Shown: piece after piece, positions 54,465 through 64,000 of the stretch
How the letters are laid out: each line of letters begins with the position of its first letter
Numbering within the stretch: the first letter of the stretch is position 1
Source of the DNA: Tipula vernalis
Taxonomy: Eukaryota; Arthropoda; Insecta; Diptera; Tipulidae
Length of the DNA stretch: 64,000 nt
Assembly: GCA_958295665.1 (NCBI GenBank)
Contig: OY282558.1
Coordinates: 47,616,389-47,680,388 of the forward strand
Direction: 5' to 3'
Notes under the pieces: model-generated
The model's database searches: none
Told to the model about the DNA's origin: nothing
What the model saw: the letters and a program-made list of their open reading frames with translations, nothing else
Translations under genes and position numbers: made by a program

Positions 54465-57000
54465 AAACCTTAAAACATTCAAACCTTTAAAATTAAACTT
54501 TTGAACTTAGATACTTTTTTAAACTTTTTAAAATGTTTAAGCTTTTAAACTTTTTAAACTTTTAAAACATTTTAAACTTTTTAAAATTTTAAACTTTTAA
54601 ACTTTCTAAACATTTTAAGCTTATTAAACTTTTCAAACTTTCACAACTTTTAAAAATGTTTCACCTATCTATACTTTTAAACTTATTAAACTTTTTAAAC
54701 TTTTAAAACTTTTAAAAAATTGTAAACTATCTAAACATTTTAAACTTTATAAACTTTTAAACTTTCAAACATTTTAAACTTTTTAAACTTTTGAAACTTT
54801 TCGAACTTTTAAACTTTTTCAACTTTTTAAACTTTTCAACTTTTTAAACTTTTTGAAATTTCTAAACTTTTTAACTTTTCAAACTTTTCAAACTTTTTAA
54901 ACTTTTCAAACTTTTTAAACTTTTCAAACTTTTTAAACTTTTAAACTTTGTAAACATTTTAAACTTTCTCAATTTTCTATACATTTTAAACTTATTAAAG
55001 ATTTAAATTTTTTAAAACTTTTAAAAATGATTAAACTATCTAAACATTTTAAACTTTTTAAACTTTTTAACTTTAAAACATTTTAAACTTTTCAAACTTT
55101 TGAAATTTTTCGAACTTTTAAACTTTTTAAACTTTTCAAACGTTTTAAACTTTACAAATTTTATAAACTTTTCAAACTTTTTAAACTTTGTAAACTTTCT
55201 CAACTTTCTAAACATTTTAAACTTAAAAAACTTTTAAATTTTTTAAAACTTTTTAAAATGTTTAAACTATCTAAACATTTTAAACTTTTAAACTTTTAAA
55301 TATTTTAAACTTTTTAACTTTTTAAACTTTTTAAACTTTTCAAACTGTTTAAACTTCATAACTTTTTAAACTTTTCAAACTTTTTAAACTTGTCAAACTT
55401 TATAAACTTTATAAACTTTTCAAACTTTTTAAACTTTGTAAACTTTGTAAACTTTTGAAACTTCCTCAACTTTCTAAACATTTTAAACTTATTAAACAGT
55501 TAAAATTTTTAAAACTTTTAAAAATGTTTAAACTATCTAAACATTTTAAACTTTTTAAACTTTAAAACTTTTTAAACTTTTCTAACTTTTGAAATTTTTC
55601 GAACTTTTAAACTTTTTAACTTTCTAAACTTTTCAAACGTTTTAAACTTTTCAAACTTTATAAACTTTTCAAACTCTTTAAACTTTTTAAACTTTGTAAA
55701 CTTTCTCAACTTTCTAAACATTTTAAACTTAAAAAACTTTTAAATTTTTTAAAACTTTTTAAAATGTTTAAACTATCTAAACATTTTAAACTTTTAAACT
55801 TTTAAATTTTTTAAACTTTTTAACTTTTTAAACTTTTTAAACTTTTCAAACTGTTTAAACTTCATAACTTTTTAAACTTTTCAAACTTTTTAAACTTGTC
55901 AAACTTTATAAACTTTATAAACTTTTCAAACTTTTCAAACTTTTTAAACATTGTAAACTTTGTAAACTTTTCAAACTTTCTCAAATTTCTAAACATTTTA
56001 AACTTATTAAACAGTTAAATTTTTTAAAACTTTTAAAAATGTTTAAACTATCTAAACATTTTAAACTTTTTAAACTTTAAAACTTTTTAAACTTTTCTAA
56101 CTTTTGAAATTTTTCGAACTTTTAAACTTTTTAACTTTCTAAACTTTTCAAACGTTTTAAACTTTTCAAACTTTATAAACTTTTCAAACTCTTTAAACTT
56201 TTTAAACTTTGTAAACTTTTTAAACTTTCTCAACTTTCTAAACATTTTAAACTTATTAAACAGTTAAATTTTTTAAAACTTTTAAAATTGTTTAAACTAT
56301 CTAAACATTTTAAACTTTTTAAACTTTTCAACTTTTTAAACTTTTTAAACTTTTCAAACTTTCCAAACTTTTTAAACATTTCAACCCTTATAAACTTTTC
56401 AAACTTTTTAACTTTTAAATTTTTTTAACATTTTAAAGTTTTTAAACATTTTAAACTTTTTAACTTTTTAAACTTTTCAAACATTTTAAACTTTTAAATC
56501 TTTTAAAACTTTTAAAAATGTTTAAACTATCTAAACATTTTAAACTTTTTAAACTTTTTAACTTTAAAACTTTTTAAACTTTTGAAATTTTTCGAACTTT
56601 TAAACTTTTTAACTTTTTAAACTTTACAAACTTTTTAAACTTTTCAAACTTTTTAAACTTTATAAACTTTCTTAAACTTTTTAAACTTTCTCAACTTTCT
56701 AAACATTTTAAACTTATTTTGAACTTTTTAAACTTTTAAATCTTTTAAAACTTTTAAAAATGTTTAAACTATCTAAACATTTTAAACTTTTAAACTATCT
56801 AAACATTTTAAACTTTTTAACTTTTAAACTTTTTAAACTTTTTAAACTTTTCAAACTTTTTAAACTTTTTAACTTTATAAACTTTCCAAACTTTTTAAAC
56901 TTTCTAAACTTTCTAAACATTTTAAACTAATTAAGCCTTTTAAACTTTTAAACTTTTAAACTTTTTAAACTTTTTAAACTGTCCAAACTTTTAAACTTTT
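54465..57000 (+). repeat. 2.5-kb TTTAAACTTTT-type array with higher-order repeat
   Basis: Almost wholly composed of TTTTTAAAC, TTTTCAAAC and AAACATTTTAAAC words; G is nearly absent on the + strand. A marker phrase GTTTAAACTATCTAAACATT recurs about every 230-310 bp (near 55023, 55255, 55522, 55762, 56036, 56284, 56515, 56757). Two variants of the unit alternate: CTTAAAAAACTTTT at 55218 and 55724, CTTATTAAACAG at 55486, 55999 and 56254. This gives a higher-order period of about 506-515 bp. Confidence 0.85.
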
Positions 57001-57831
57001 AACCCTTAACGAATGAAAAGCCTCCCTGAGAGGACAAAACAATTAAGCTGTGGAAAACGATAGGCCTCTGTAAGAGGACAGTTGAAGTAGGACATGGAGA
57101 TAAGCCGGTTTCCGAACAAACTGGACATACAATTTGACATGCGTCTTGGAAAAGAGATCCTGAAATGATTTTAGGTGAATTTTTGGAATATGGTCAATTA
57201 GGATGGAACTTTGCTATTCCTTAAACGATTGTGATGCAATTCGATATGTGCGTTGCAAATGGGCTTCTAAGATGATTTTTGGATAAAGTTCTAGAATATG
57301 GCCAATTATTATGGAACTTGGCTATTTCTTAACCGATTTTAGTAAAATTTGGCATGAATGATTTTTGGATGAAGTTCTGGAGTTTGGCCAACAACTTGGC
57401 TATTCCTCAACCGATTTTAGTGAAATGGGGCATGCGAGATCGAAATGAGACTCTAAAATGATTTCTGGATAAAGTTTTGAAATATGAAATGCACTTCGAA
57501 TTTCATTATAATCAGTTAAGGAGTAGCCTAGTTCCATCCTACTTGGCCATATTTCAGAACTTTATTTAAAAATCATTTTAGAATCCCATTTCCATCACGC
57601 ATGCCAAAATCGGTTCAGAACTAACAGAGTTACTTCCTAACTGGCCATATTCAGGAACTCTATCCAAAAATCATTTTAGAGTTCCATTTCCATCGGACAT
57701 GTCGAATCACAATCGGTTAAGGAATAACCAAGTTCCATTGTAATTGGCCGTATTCCAAAATTTTGTCCAATCCGTTTTTCTGTCGTCCTTTAGGCGAGTA
57801 TTACAAAAAAAGCTCTCGTTCGTTAAGGGTT
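57001..57831. mobile_element. 831-bp foldback element inside the TTTAAAC array
   Basis: The left end AACCCTTAACGAATGAAAGC-like matches the right end reversed, AACCCTTAACGAACGAGAGC. Inside, units of about 108 bp (GATTTTTGGATaAAGTTCTr, GAATATGGCCAATTA, GGCTATTTCTTAACCGATTT) run forward at 57100-57480 and reversed at 57500-57780. The same unit fills the 14071-15240 element, which has other ends. Subterminal CCTCYnTnAGAGGACA words are present. Array sequence resumes at 57832. Confidence 0.72.
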
Positions 57832-59503
57832 AAACTTTTAAAATTTTAAGCTTTTAAGATTTGAATGAACCGCTATTCCGATAAGCCAACGTAAATTCCG
57901 GTGTAAAGGTATTTGCGGCGAGTTTCATTGATTTTTCATGTGGTTTTTCCCACATACGATTGTTTTGGGAGGTTAACTGTGCTTTATCCAATGCTTAGTG
58001 TGGGAAGTAATTTTAGTGAAGCTCATCTTTATTAGGAACACCACTAATCTTCCACCGGTAAAAGGTTCATATGAAAACACATCAAGAATTATTCTCAGAT
58101 TATACCAGTAGTTTGCACTATGAAATTCGTTAAAAGAGTTTAGGAGTAGATTAGGAAACGTATATATTGACCTGAATTATTGTGTGAAAATATTCGGGTT
58201 TTTTTTTTCAAAAGGAGCTTCTAAAGTCACATTCATACTAGACACATTTTATGCGACCATAATGGGTTCGCCAAATTCAAAAAGCTTAAGACAACCAGTT
58301 TCCGTATAAATTTCTGAAACAAAGCAAAGTCTTCAAATGTATTCAATAAAACTCATTATTAAACAATACAATTGTTATTAACAATTAAATAAACAAATAT
58401 GAAATGTACAAAACTGTTAAACTTTTTTTTGGCGCTTTTCCAACCAATTTTCTAAAAATCTTAATGGAGAGAAGGATGTAATTTTTGAAATCGAATTAAA
58501 TGTTATAAAAAGTTAACAAGTAGCAAATTCTAAATACATTGAACATCGACAGAGCATATAATACTTTGCCAAACGTCATGTTAAAACTTAAATTTTTATT
58601 TTTTTAAAGCCCATTCCGTTTCGTTGTCATGTTACTTTGAAACAGAAAAATAGAAACATCTATAATCTACCAACAATTACAGATACATCACTGACAACTT
58701 TTTATTGCAATTTATTTAGATTAAAACAACAAAATGCATTTTATATCGATTTTATGCAATATAGTTATGTTTAATGGATTGTATCCAACCTCATAATATT
58801 ATTATACCTCTCGCTATACACAGAGAGATGAATGATATAATGTAAGAATTTATTCAGATTAAATTAAAAATTTAAATCTCTAAACAAGCATTACAACACT
58901 ATACACAGTTGAATATCATTTTAGAAAATTTCTTGTTCGTTTGTGACATTATAAGTATGTATGTACAGAAAAATAATTTTTTTGTTTAATCCAACATAAA
59001 AATGTTGTAGCGAAATAAAAAGCTCATCATGCAGCCAGTGCTCCGTGTTTACCCTCAATAGACACACGACAGTAGTACACGATATAAAATGTTTATCTCT
59101 TCTTTATACATTTTGCCAAGTCTCATGTGGCATTTAAACGAGGAGTTGAGGATAATAAAATAAATAAAAATAAAAATGTACGAATGTTGTTTCAAATCAC
59201 AATTGACAGTATGTGTTGCAAATGTGTCAACCCGCATGCACTGCCCTATTATATATTATATATTCATAATTCATTTATTATTTTCCATTTAGGCTATAAA
59301 AATAATTATTACATGAATATAAATTTTCATATTTTTATCAAAACTACATTTATTGCCATTATGCTACATAATTCCTATAATGACAGCATATTATGCAAGA
59401 ATTGGTCATTTCGTTTATCGTACATAATTGGGTTTAGAGATTAGTTTAATGAAAATTTAAAAAGATTTATAAAAATTGTTCATTTCCTTTTATATCATTT
59501 CAG
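57832..59503. other. End of intron 3, no gene
   Basis: About 30 bp of array remnant, then AT-rich DNA with no recognised feature, up to the acceptor TTTCAG at 59503. Confidence 0.45.
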
Positions 59504-59677
59504 GTTGGCTGGGGGTAGGCAGCTGGGCCGTATCACTACTATCATCATCAATTGTGATCGCCTTATGTCGACGAAAATCAACTCGTCTTACGGCTGTTTT
59601 GGGTGGTTTGGTCATGGCACTGGGGATCCTATTCACCTCGTTTGCAACACAATTCCATCAAGTGGCATTTAGTTTTG
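59504..59677 (+). CDS. SLC16-like monocarboxylate transporter, fourth coding exon (TM2, TM3, start of TM4)
   Basis: 174-bp exon from acceptor TTTCAG (59503) to donor TTTTG|GTATGT (59677/59678). It completes the Gly codon split at 8176, then reads WLGVGSWAVSLLSSSIVIAL (TM2), CRRKSTR (short basic cytosolic loop, as in MFS), LTAVLGGLVMALGILFTSFA (TM3) and TQFHQVAFSFG (start of TM4). The hydrophobicity and basic loop fit the MFS fold. It leaves one base, so the next exon, beyond 64000, must supply two. No frame damage is seen. Confidence 0.87.
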
Positions 59678-62257
59678 GTATGTATGTATTACGTAAATAA
59701 TGTACGTCCATAAACTATAAAATATCATAAATTTTTACCAGACCATCTTTATAAAATAAAATAAAGAATCGACAAATAAAATACTTAAGATTCTAATTTT
59801 GAGATAAGACATAAGCACAAACACAAGAAAAATTTGAAAATATTTTTGTTCATCCGCACATTTTCTTTATACACACACATAGACACGCACAATTCTCCAT
59901 TATTCTTCGGGGAGGGCGCGGCACAATTTATGTACAATGGAATTTAGCATAATATTTTGTTTTATTATTCGTGATTTGCTAACTTCCTATAATGCGAATT
60001 ACGATATTAAAAATTTATTTTATGTTAATAATTGTGAACGTCTTATATTTATCTTTCTGGTCCATTAAAATTAAATGTTATTAAACAAAATAAAAATTGC
60101 AAATTATTTTATTATTTACATATATGCAAATTTTATGGGAATATCTGTATTGTTTATAACATTTTGTCGCGAAGGGAATATACCTCCCACAATTTAATTG
60201 TGCTTTCAATGAATCTGTACTGGTTTCCGGGTTTCAAGATTCTCACCCTTTTTGGTGCCTAAATTTAATAAATTTATTAACGTAATAAATAAAACTCAAG
60301 TACCGATACTTGTTTGTAACACTTAATTTAAGTAAACAGTTTTTTATTAAATCAAAACAGGATTTATTGATTAAATTCGCCTGTAAGTATGCTACGACTC
60401 GTACAAGACAGTTCTTCAGTTTAGAAAGAAGGCGTATCTATTCGGAGCGGTTGGTATTACTACCAATGGATGTTTTGAACATAGATGACTCTAGAATATG
60501 AACGGTTTGAAATACGTATTAGTAGTAGTCGATATTAGCAAGGCGGGCGATATGTAAAAATGAGTGAGCTATTTTTAGCACGAACAGTTACATGCATTGA
60601 AGGTGGATTGGTACTTAGTTTTTGGGGTTAACGCAGTATACATATGCCGTATAAACTCTAATTAAATATCGTGATAAAAGCGTGAATCTGTTTCCTAACC
60701 ATTTAAAAATTTTTGATGAACTTTTTTTAGGCCCATTAAATTAAGCTACCAAATTTGGCATAAAATTTTTTTTCTACGAACATGATGAAAAAATTGAAAA
60801 AGGACTCCATTTATTTGTACATCGAGCAATCCACCAAAAATATATTTCCTTTTACAAACAAAAATTTTGAGCTCACAGTAGAAAAACAAAACATCAGTTA
60901 GTTGCAAAATCTCAAGTTTTCAAAAAATCCATAATTTTGATGCTTACAGGTATTTCGTTCAGGTAAAAAATGTAACTGCCATGATTTGCTATCGGAAATT
61001 GAAAATGACTCTTTAAAATCTTCAAGAGCCATTTTGATAGAAAAAGAAATTAAAATGCTCGACGGTATCACGAGACTTTACTCAAAGTGGCACCAGCCAA
61101 TACAACTCAAAGTCGTATCAGAATTCCGCTAACAGAATTGAGCAAGCAGAAACTTTGGATGCGGCATAAGTAGCAGGGTAAGGCCCGGTGTAGTAGTGTG
61201 GAGATTTCCAAAACATTCTGGAACTAAAATAAACAATGCCAGGTGAGAAAGCAAGTCATAGTCTAATTAATTATACAAAAAAACGTACGTAGGACATCTA
61301 GCAATTACCGAGATTTTTCTGTTATTTGCCAGTCGCTCATACCTGAGCCAGCTGCAAAGGTTTCAAAACCTAAATATTACAGTGGAAACTCTCGATGGTT
61401 CTCACTCTTAAACCGATGGTGAGCGGCAATAATAGGTATAGGAAATTATCTTTCCTGCTGCTTCAAAAAGGTCAGTAATACCAAGGATGGTATTATAATC
61501 GAAACAAACAAGCAACAAAATCTGAACTTCTTCTTGAATAATGAGAAATTGTCCATTGCTGGGCTAGTGGCTTCACTAAATATGCTCAGACGATTGAAAA
61601 CATTAAGGAGGCAATCGTTAAACAAAACTCTGGTGAATTCAACTAAGTTTTAAAACTGGACCAAAAGATGACAAAAGAGTAGGCGAGATCATAGAAGTGT
61701 CCCCAAAGGCGATGAAGTGCCCCTATTAGAAACCGTCGAGTATATTCAGGATGGTCATCATGCAAAATAAATGATTCTCAAATCAATGAAAAACGTCAAA
61801 TTTGAGGTCAATGCAGCTTAGACAACATCAACGCGCATTTTGTGATTCGCAAGATCACGCAATATTGTGATACCTAGACAGCATCTATTTTCAAAATTCT
61901 GATGAACAAATGGTCTTATGTATAAGTGGACATGCCTAAATACTTACCATTTTACTGTCGAGTCCTATCCTGGTTTATTGTCATCATTTAAGAAAATCCC
62001 ACATGGGGGCTCAACCGTGATAAATTTTTTCTTAGAAATTGAAAGAATTATCAAAGTGCTGGGAAAAGTTTGTGCGATCGTAAAAATAAGACGCGGTTTC
62101 TTACGGGATTTGTGTAATAACGGCGTGATCGAATATTAAAGACAACCAAAAGTGCATTTTTGTTTGTGTATACAACGTGATTTACTTAAGTGAATCGGTG
62201 TTTTTCTTTAAAAGAAGTGTGTAGAAAACCAACGGATTCAGTGATTTTAAAGAAAGT
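59678..62257. other. Start of intron 4; no exon recognised
   Basis: AT-rich to about 60900. 60950-61800 is more complex and contains coding-like scraps on the + strand (for example EIENDSLKSSRAILIEKEIK, and SYLSQLQRFQNLNITVETLD near 61330) that I could not assign. The 5' LTR and primer-binding site of the Gypsy element that follows should lie here but were not found. An open frame at 61918-62139 has no recognised similarity. Confidence 0.35.
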
Positions 62258-62305
62258 TTGGATTTTTTTTTTTATTCTAAACCGGTGTGCTATATAGACT
62301 TAAAA

Positions 62306-63539
62306 ATGTCACCTCCAACTACAACAAATAATGAGCAGCTACCAAAAAAAAACACAGAAGACACTCAGCCGCCGGACCAAGCATTTGTGAATGAAGCAAA
62401 GGATTCACAAACAATCGATGGAAAGTCTCTGCTATTCGAGGGGAATGCAGTGTACGAAGCAATGTTTGAACAATTTCGTCAGAGATTTGATGCGGAAATT
62501 AATTTCACTCGAATGAGTTCAATTGTAGCTGAAACTAAGGGTACACAAATAGAAGAAAACCCGAGGGAAATAAGGAAACAGCCACTTCAAAAGCAAAGCG
62601 AAGATTTAACAAGGCGCGAAATGGAATTGAAAGAAAGAGAGAAATGTTACGAACAAGTTCAGCATCTACAGCAGTTGTTAATCCAGGTCAAGTTTCATCA
62701 TTTTCATTCAAAGATATCGAAGAGTCGTTTACCCAACTCAGTGGAGATGACTTTTATCCAATAGATAAATGGATAAAAGAAATCGGCGAATCGGCCAAAT
62801 GTTTGGGATGGGATGAACAACGCAAAACTATATACGCGAAAAGATTGCAAAACAAAGTTTAAAGTTTGCAACAGACACCCATACTTGGGAAAAATTGATT
62901 TCTCATTTATGCAACGAATTCAAGGTGAACCTAAACAGTGCTCAAGTGCATGAAAAGATGCGGCTGCGATCAAAACAACCAAGCGAATCGTACAAACAAT
63001 ATCTATACTCTTTGCAAGGAATCGGTGCCTATGCAAATGTGGAAAATTATGCGATATTTGATCATGTCATCAATGGCGACTCTGAAACTAATAAAGCTGT
63101 TTTATATGGACCATCAGATATGGAGGAGTTCAAGAAGAAGCTTATGATTTATGAGCAAATGCGGAATAAACGACAAGACAGGGCTCAACTACAACCAACC
63201 GCAGCAGAAAATCCCACAAACAAATCAAGAAGTGTTAAGAGGGATAATCGTTTGAGATGTTTTGAATGTGGGGATTCTGGGCATAGAATAAAAAAATATT
63301 CTAACAAAGGAAAAGGATTCAAATGCTATCGTTGTAACGAGTTTGGACACATTGCACCGAAATGTCCAAAATCTGTAGAAGTATCAAAAAGCACCCCGTA
63401 TACATCTACGAAGGAAGCAAACGAGACGAATTCAAAAGAGGTAAAACAATTTTCAATTGGTGCTTGTGTGCTGTACGCAATGGTCGACAGCGGAAGCGAC
63501 ATTAATCTCATGAGCCTATTAAAGTATCAAAGTATATAG
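62306..63539 (+). pseudogene. Gypsy gag and protease N-terminus, two frameshifts
   Basis: MSPPTTTNNEQLPKKNTED begins an acidic, helical N-terminal region with a charged coiled-coil-like stretch (LTRREMELKEREKCYEQVQH). Frame 2 (about 62695-62862): FKDIEESFTQLSGDDFYPID KWIKEI. Frame 3 (62895-63539): capsid end (MRLRSKQPSESYKQYLYSLQ), then CFECGDSGHRIKKY, CYRCNEFGHIAPKCPK and AMVDSGSDINLMS. The second knuckle is a perfect C-x2-C-x4-H-x4-C; in the first the last Cys is Tyr. The protease has DSGS instead of D[ST]GA. Confidence 0.8.
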
Positions 63540-63595
63540 GAGAACCAAATTTTAAAAATAAAACTACTAAATTCAAAGGCATTGGCTCGAGAGCG

Positions 63596-63895
63596 TTGTG
63601 TACAATAGGTTGTTTTGATACCTCAATAGTAGTAGATGGCGAAGAATACGAAACGATATTTCACATAGTTAAGGATGGGATGCTTCTAGTTGATATTATT
63701 ATGGGCCAAGAACTGATGAAACAAACCATAAATATATTAGCTCCAAACAACATCATCATGAGAAAGTTTGTTCCAGAAAATTATATAATGGGCGTTGAGC
63801 ATGGTGAGTTAGACATTAAATTGGATCATATTAAAAACAAACAAATTCAAGAAAGTTTGAGAGCACTGATTTTGAATTATAAACCGATATTTTAA
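63596..63895 (+). pseudogene. Gypsy protease end and linker to reverse transcriptase
   Basis: Reads TSIVVDGEEYETIFHIVKDG MLLVDIIMGQELM, the second half of a Gypsy protease (usually ending IxGxDxL), then a linker with SLRALILNYKPIF and a stop. The RT entry follows in another frame from about 63904. Confidence 0.65.
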
Positions 63896-64000
63896 ACATC
63901 CAAATGAACATAATTATGTCGGATGAAAAGCCAATTGTTCAACGGCCAAGAAGATTGTCGCCCTTGGAGGCGCCGATATAGAAAAGAAACAAATAGACGA

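Larger units (their letters stand above)
62258..64000 (+). mobile_element. Gypsy (Ty3) element, gag and start of pol; continues past the window
   Basis: Gag from ATG 62306, two CCHC zinc-knuckle blocks, an aspartic protease motif and the pol start follow in the canonical order. The frame shifts at about 62690, 62865 and 63540. At 63905-63960 the phrase DEKPIVQRPRRLSPLEAP marks the entry to reverse transcriptase (common Gypsy form KPIxxRxRRLSPxE). The 3' part lies beyond 64000. Confidence 0.8.

Noticed and set aside
54465..57000. CRISPR array
   Set aside because: Repeats are variable in length, without unique spacers, in a eukaryotic intron; no cas genes.

Overview
The window is AT-rich animal genomic DNA, almost certainly from an insect and probably a dipteran. 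The evidence is one spliced host gene with fly-like splice sites, set in a dense mixture of old insect transposons: mariner/Tc1, hAT, Helitron, BEL/Pao, two Gypsy lineages, RNase H-bearing LINEs, a tRNA-derived SINE and foldback elements. A tRNA-derived SINE argues against Drosophila itself. No bacterial-style operons, CRISPR arrays, rRNA genes or intact tRNA genes were seen.

Host gene. Four phase-compatible exons on the + strand encode the N-terminal part of a monocarboxylate transporter-like protein (SLC16, MFS): 2619-3468 (Gln/Asn/His-rich cytosolic tail), 7819-7955, 8029-8176 (carrying the PDGGWGW signature and TM1) and 59504-59677 (TM2, TM3 and the start of TM4). The introns are about 4.35 kb, 73 bp and 51.3 kb; the gene runs on beyond the window. 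The first coding exon contains a single in-frame UGA followed by C (2880-2882). On both sides the frame is open, of the same unusual composition, and joins in phase to the transporter exons. This is either programmed stop-codon readthrough, downstream initiation at 3255, or an allele/assembly error.

Layout. 1-2450: upstream DNA with degenerate tandem repeats. Intron 1 (3469-7818): a CAACTC-type degenerate array with its own flanking module, and a foldback with Tc1-like remnants. Intron 3, 8-19.7 kb: a 5'-truncated LINE, a Helitron, an inverted copy of the CAACTC module, a pogo-like foldback, opposed CATACCAT arrays, mariner/Tc1 and Jockey-like fragments, and two adjacent solo LTRs. 21.9-28.2 kb: a BEL/Pao element interrupted by a near-complete LINE. 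30.9-37.6 kb: a Gypsy element on the - strand, interrupted by a mag-like Gypsy (33.0-34.6 kb, with a 185-bp palindrome in its gag) and by a 1,437-bp long-TIR element with a perfect 9-bp target duplication. 39.8-50.7 kb: a LINE, a SINE, hAT and four mariner-type remnants, plus a Helitron fragment. 54.5-57.9 kb: a 2.5-kb TTTAAAC-type array with higher-order structure, containing an 831-bp foldback. 62.3-64.0 kb, in intron 4: the 5' half of another Gypsy element.

The transposons are essentially all broken by frameshifts, stops or loss of catalytic residues. The giant intron is best read as a sink of nested insertions whose order can partly be reconstructed. Translations and motif calls were made by eye; no database search was run.
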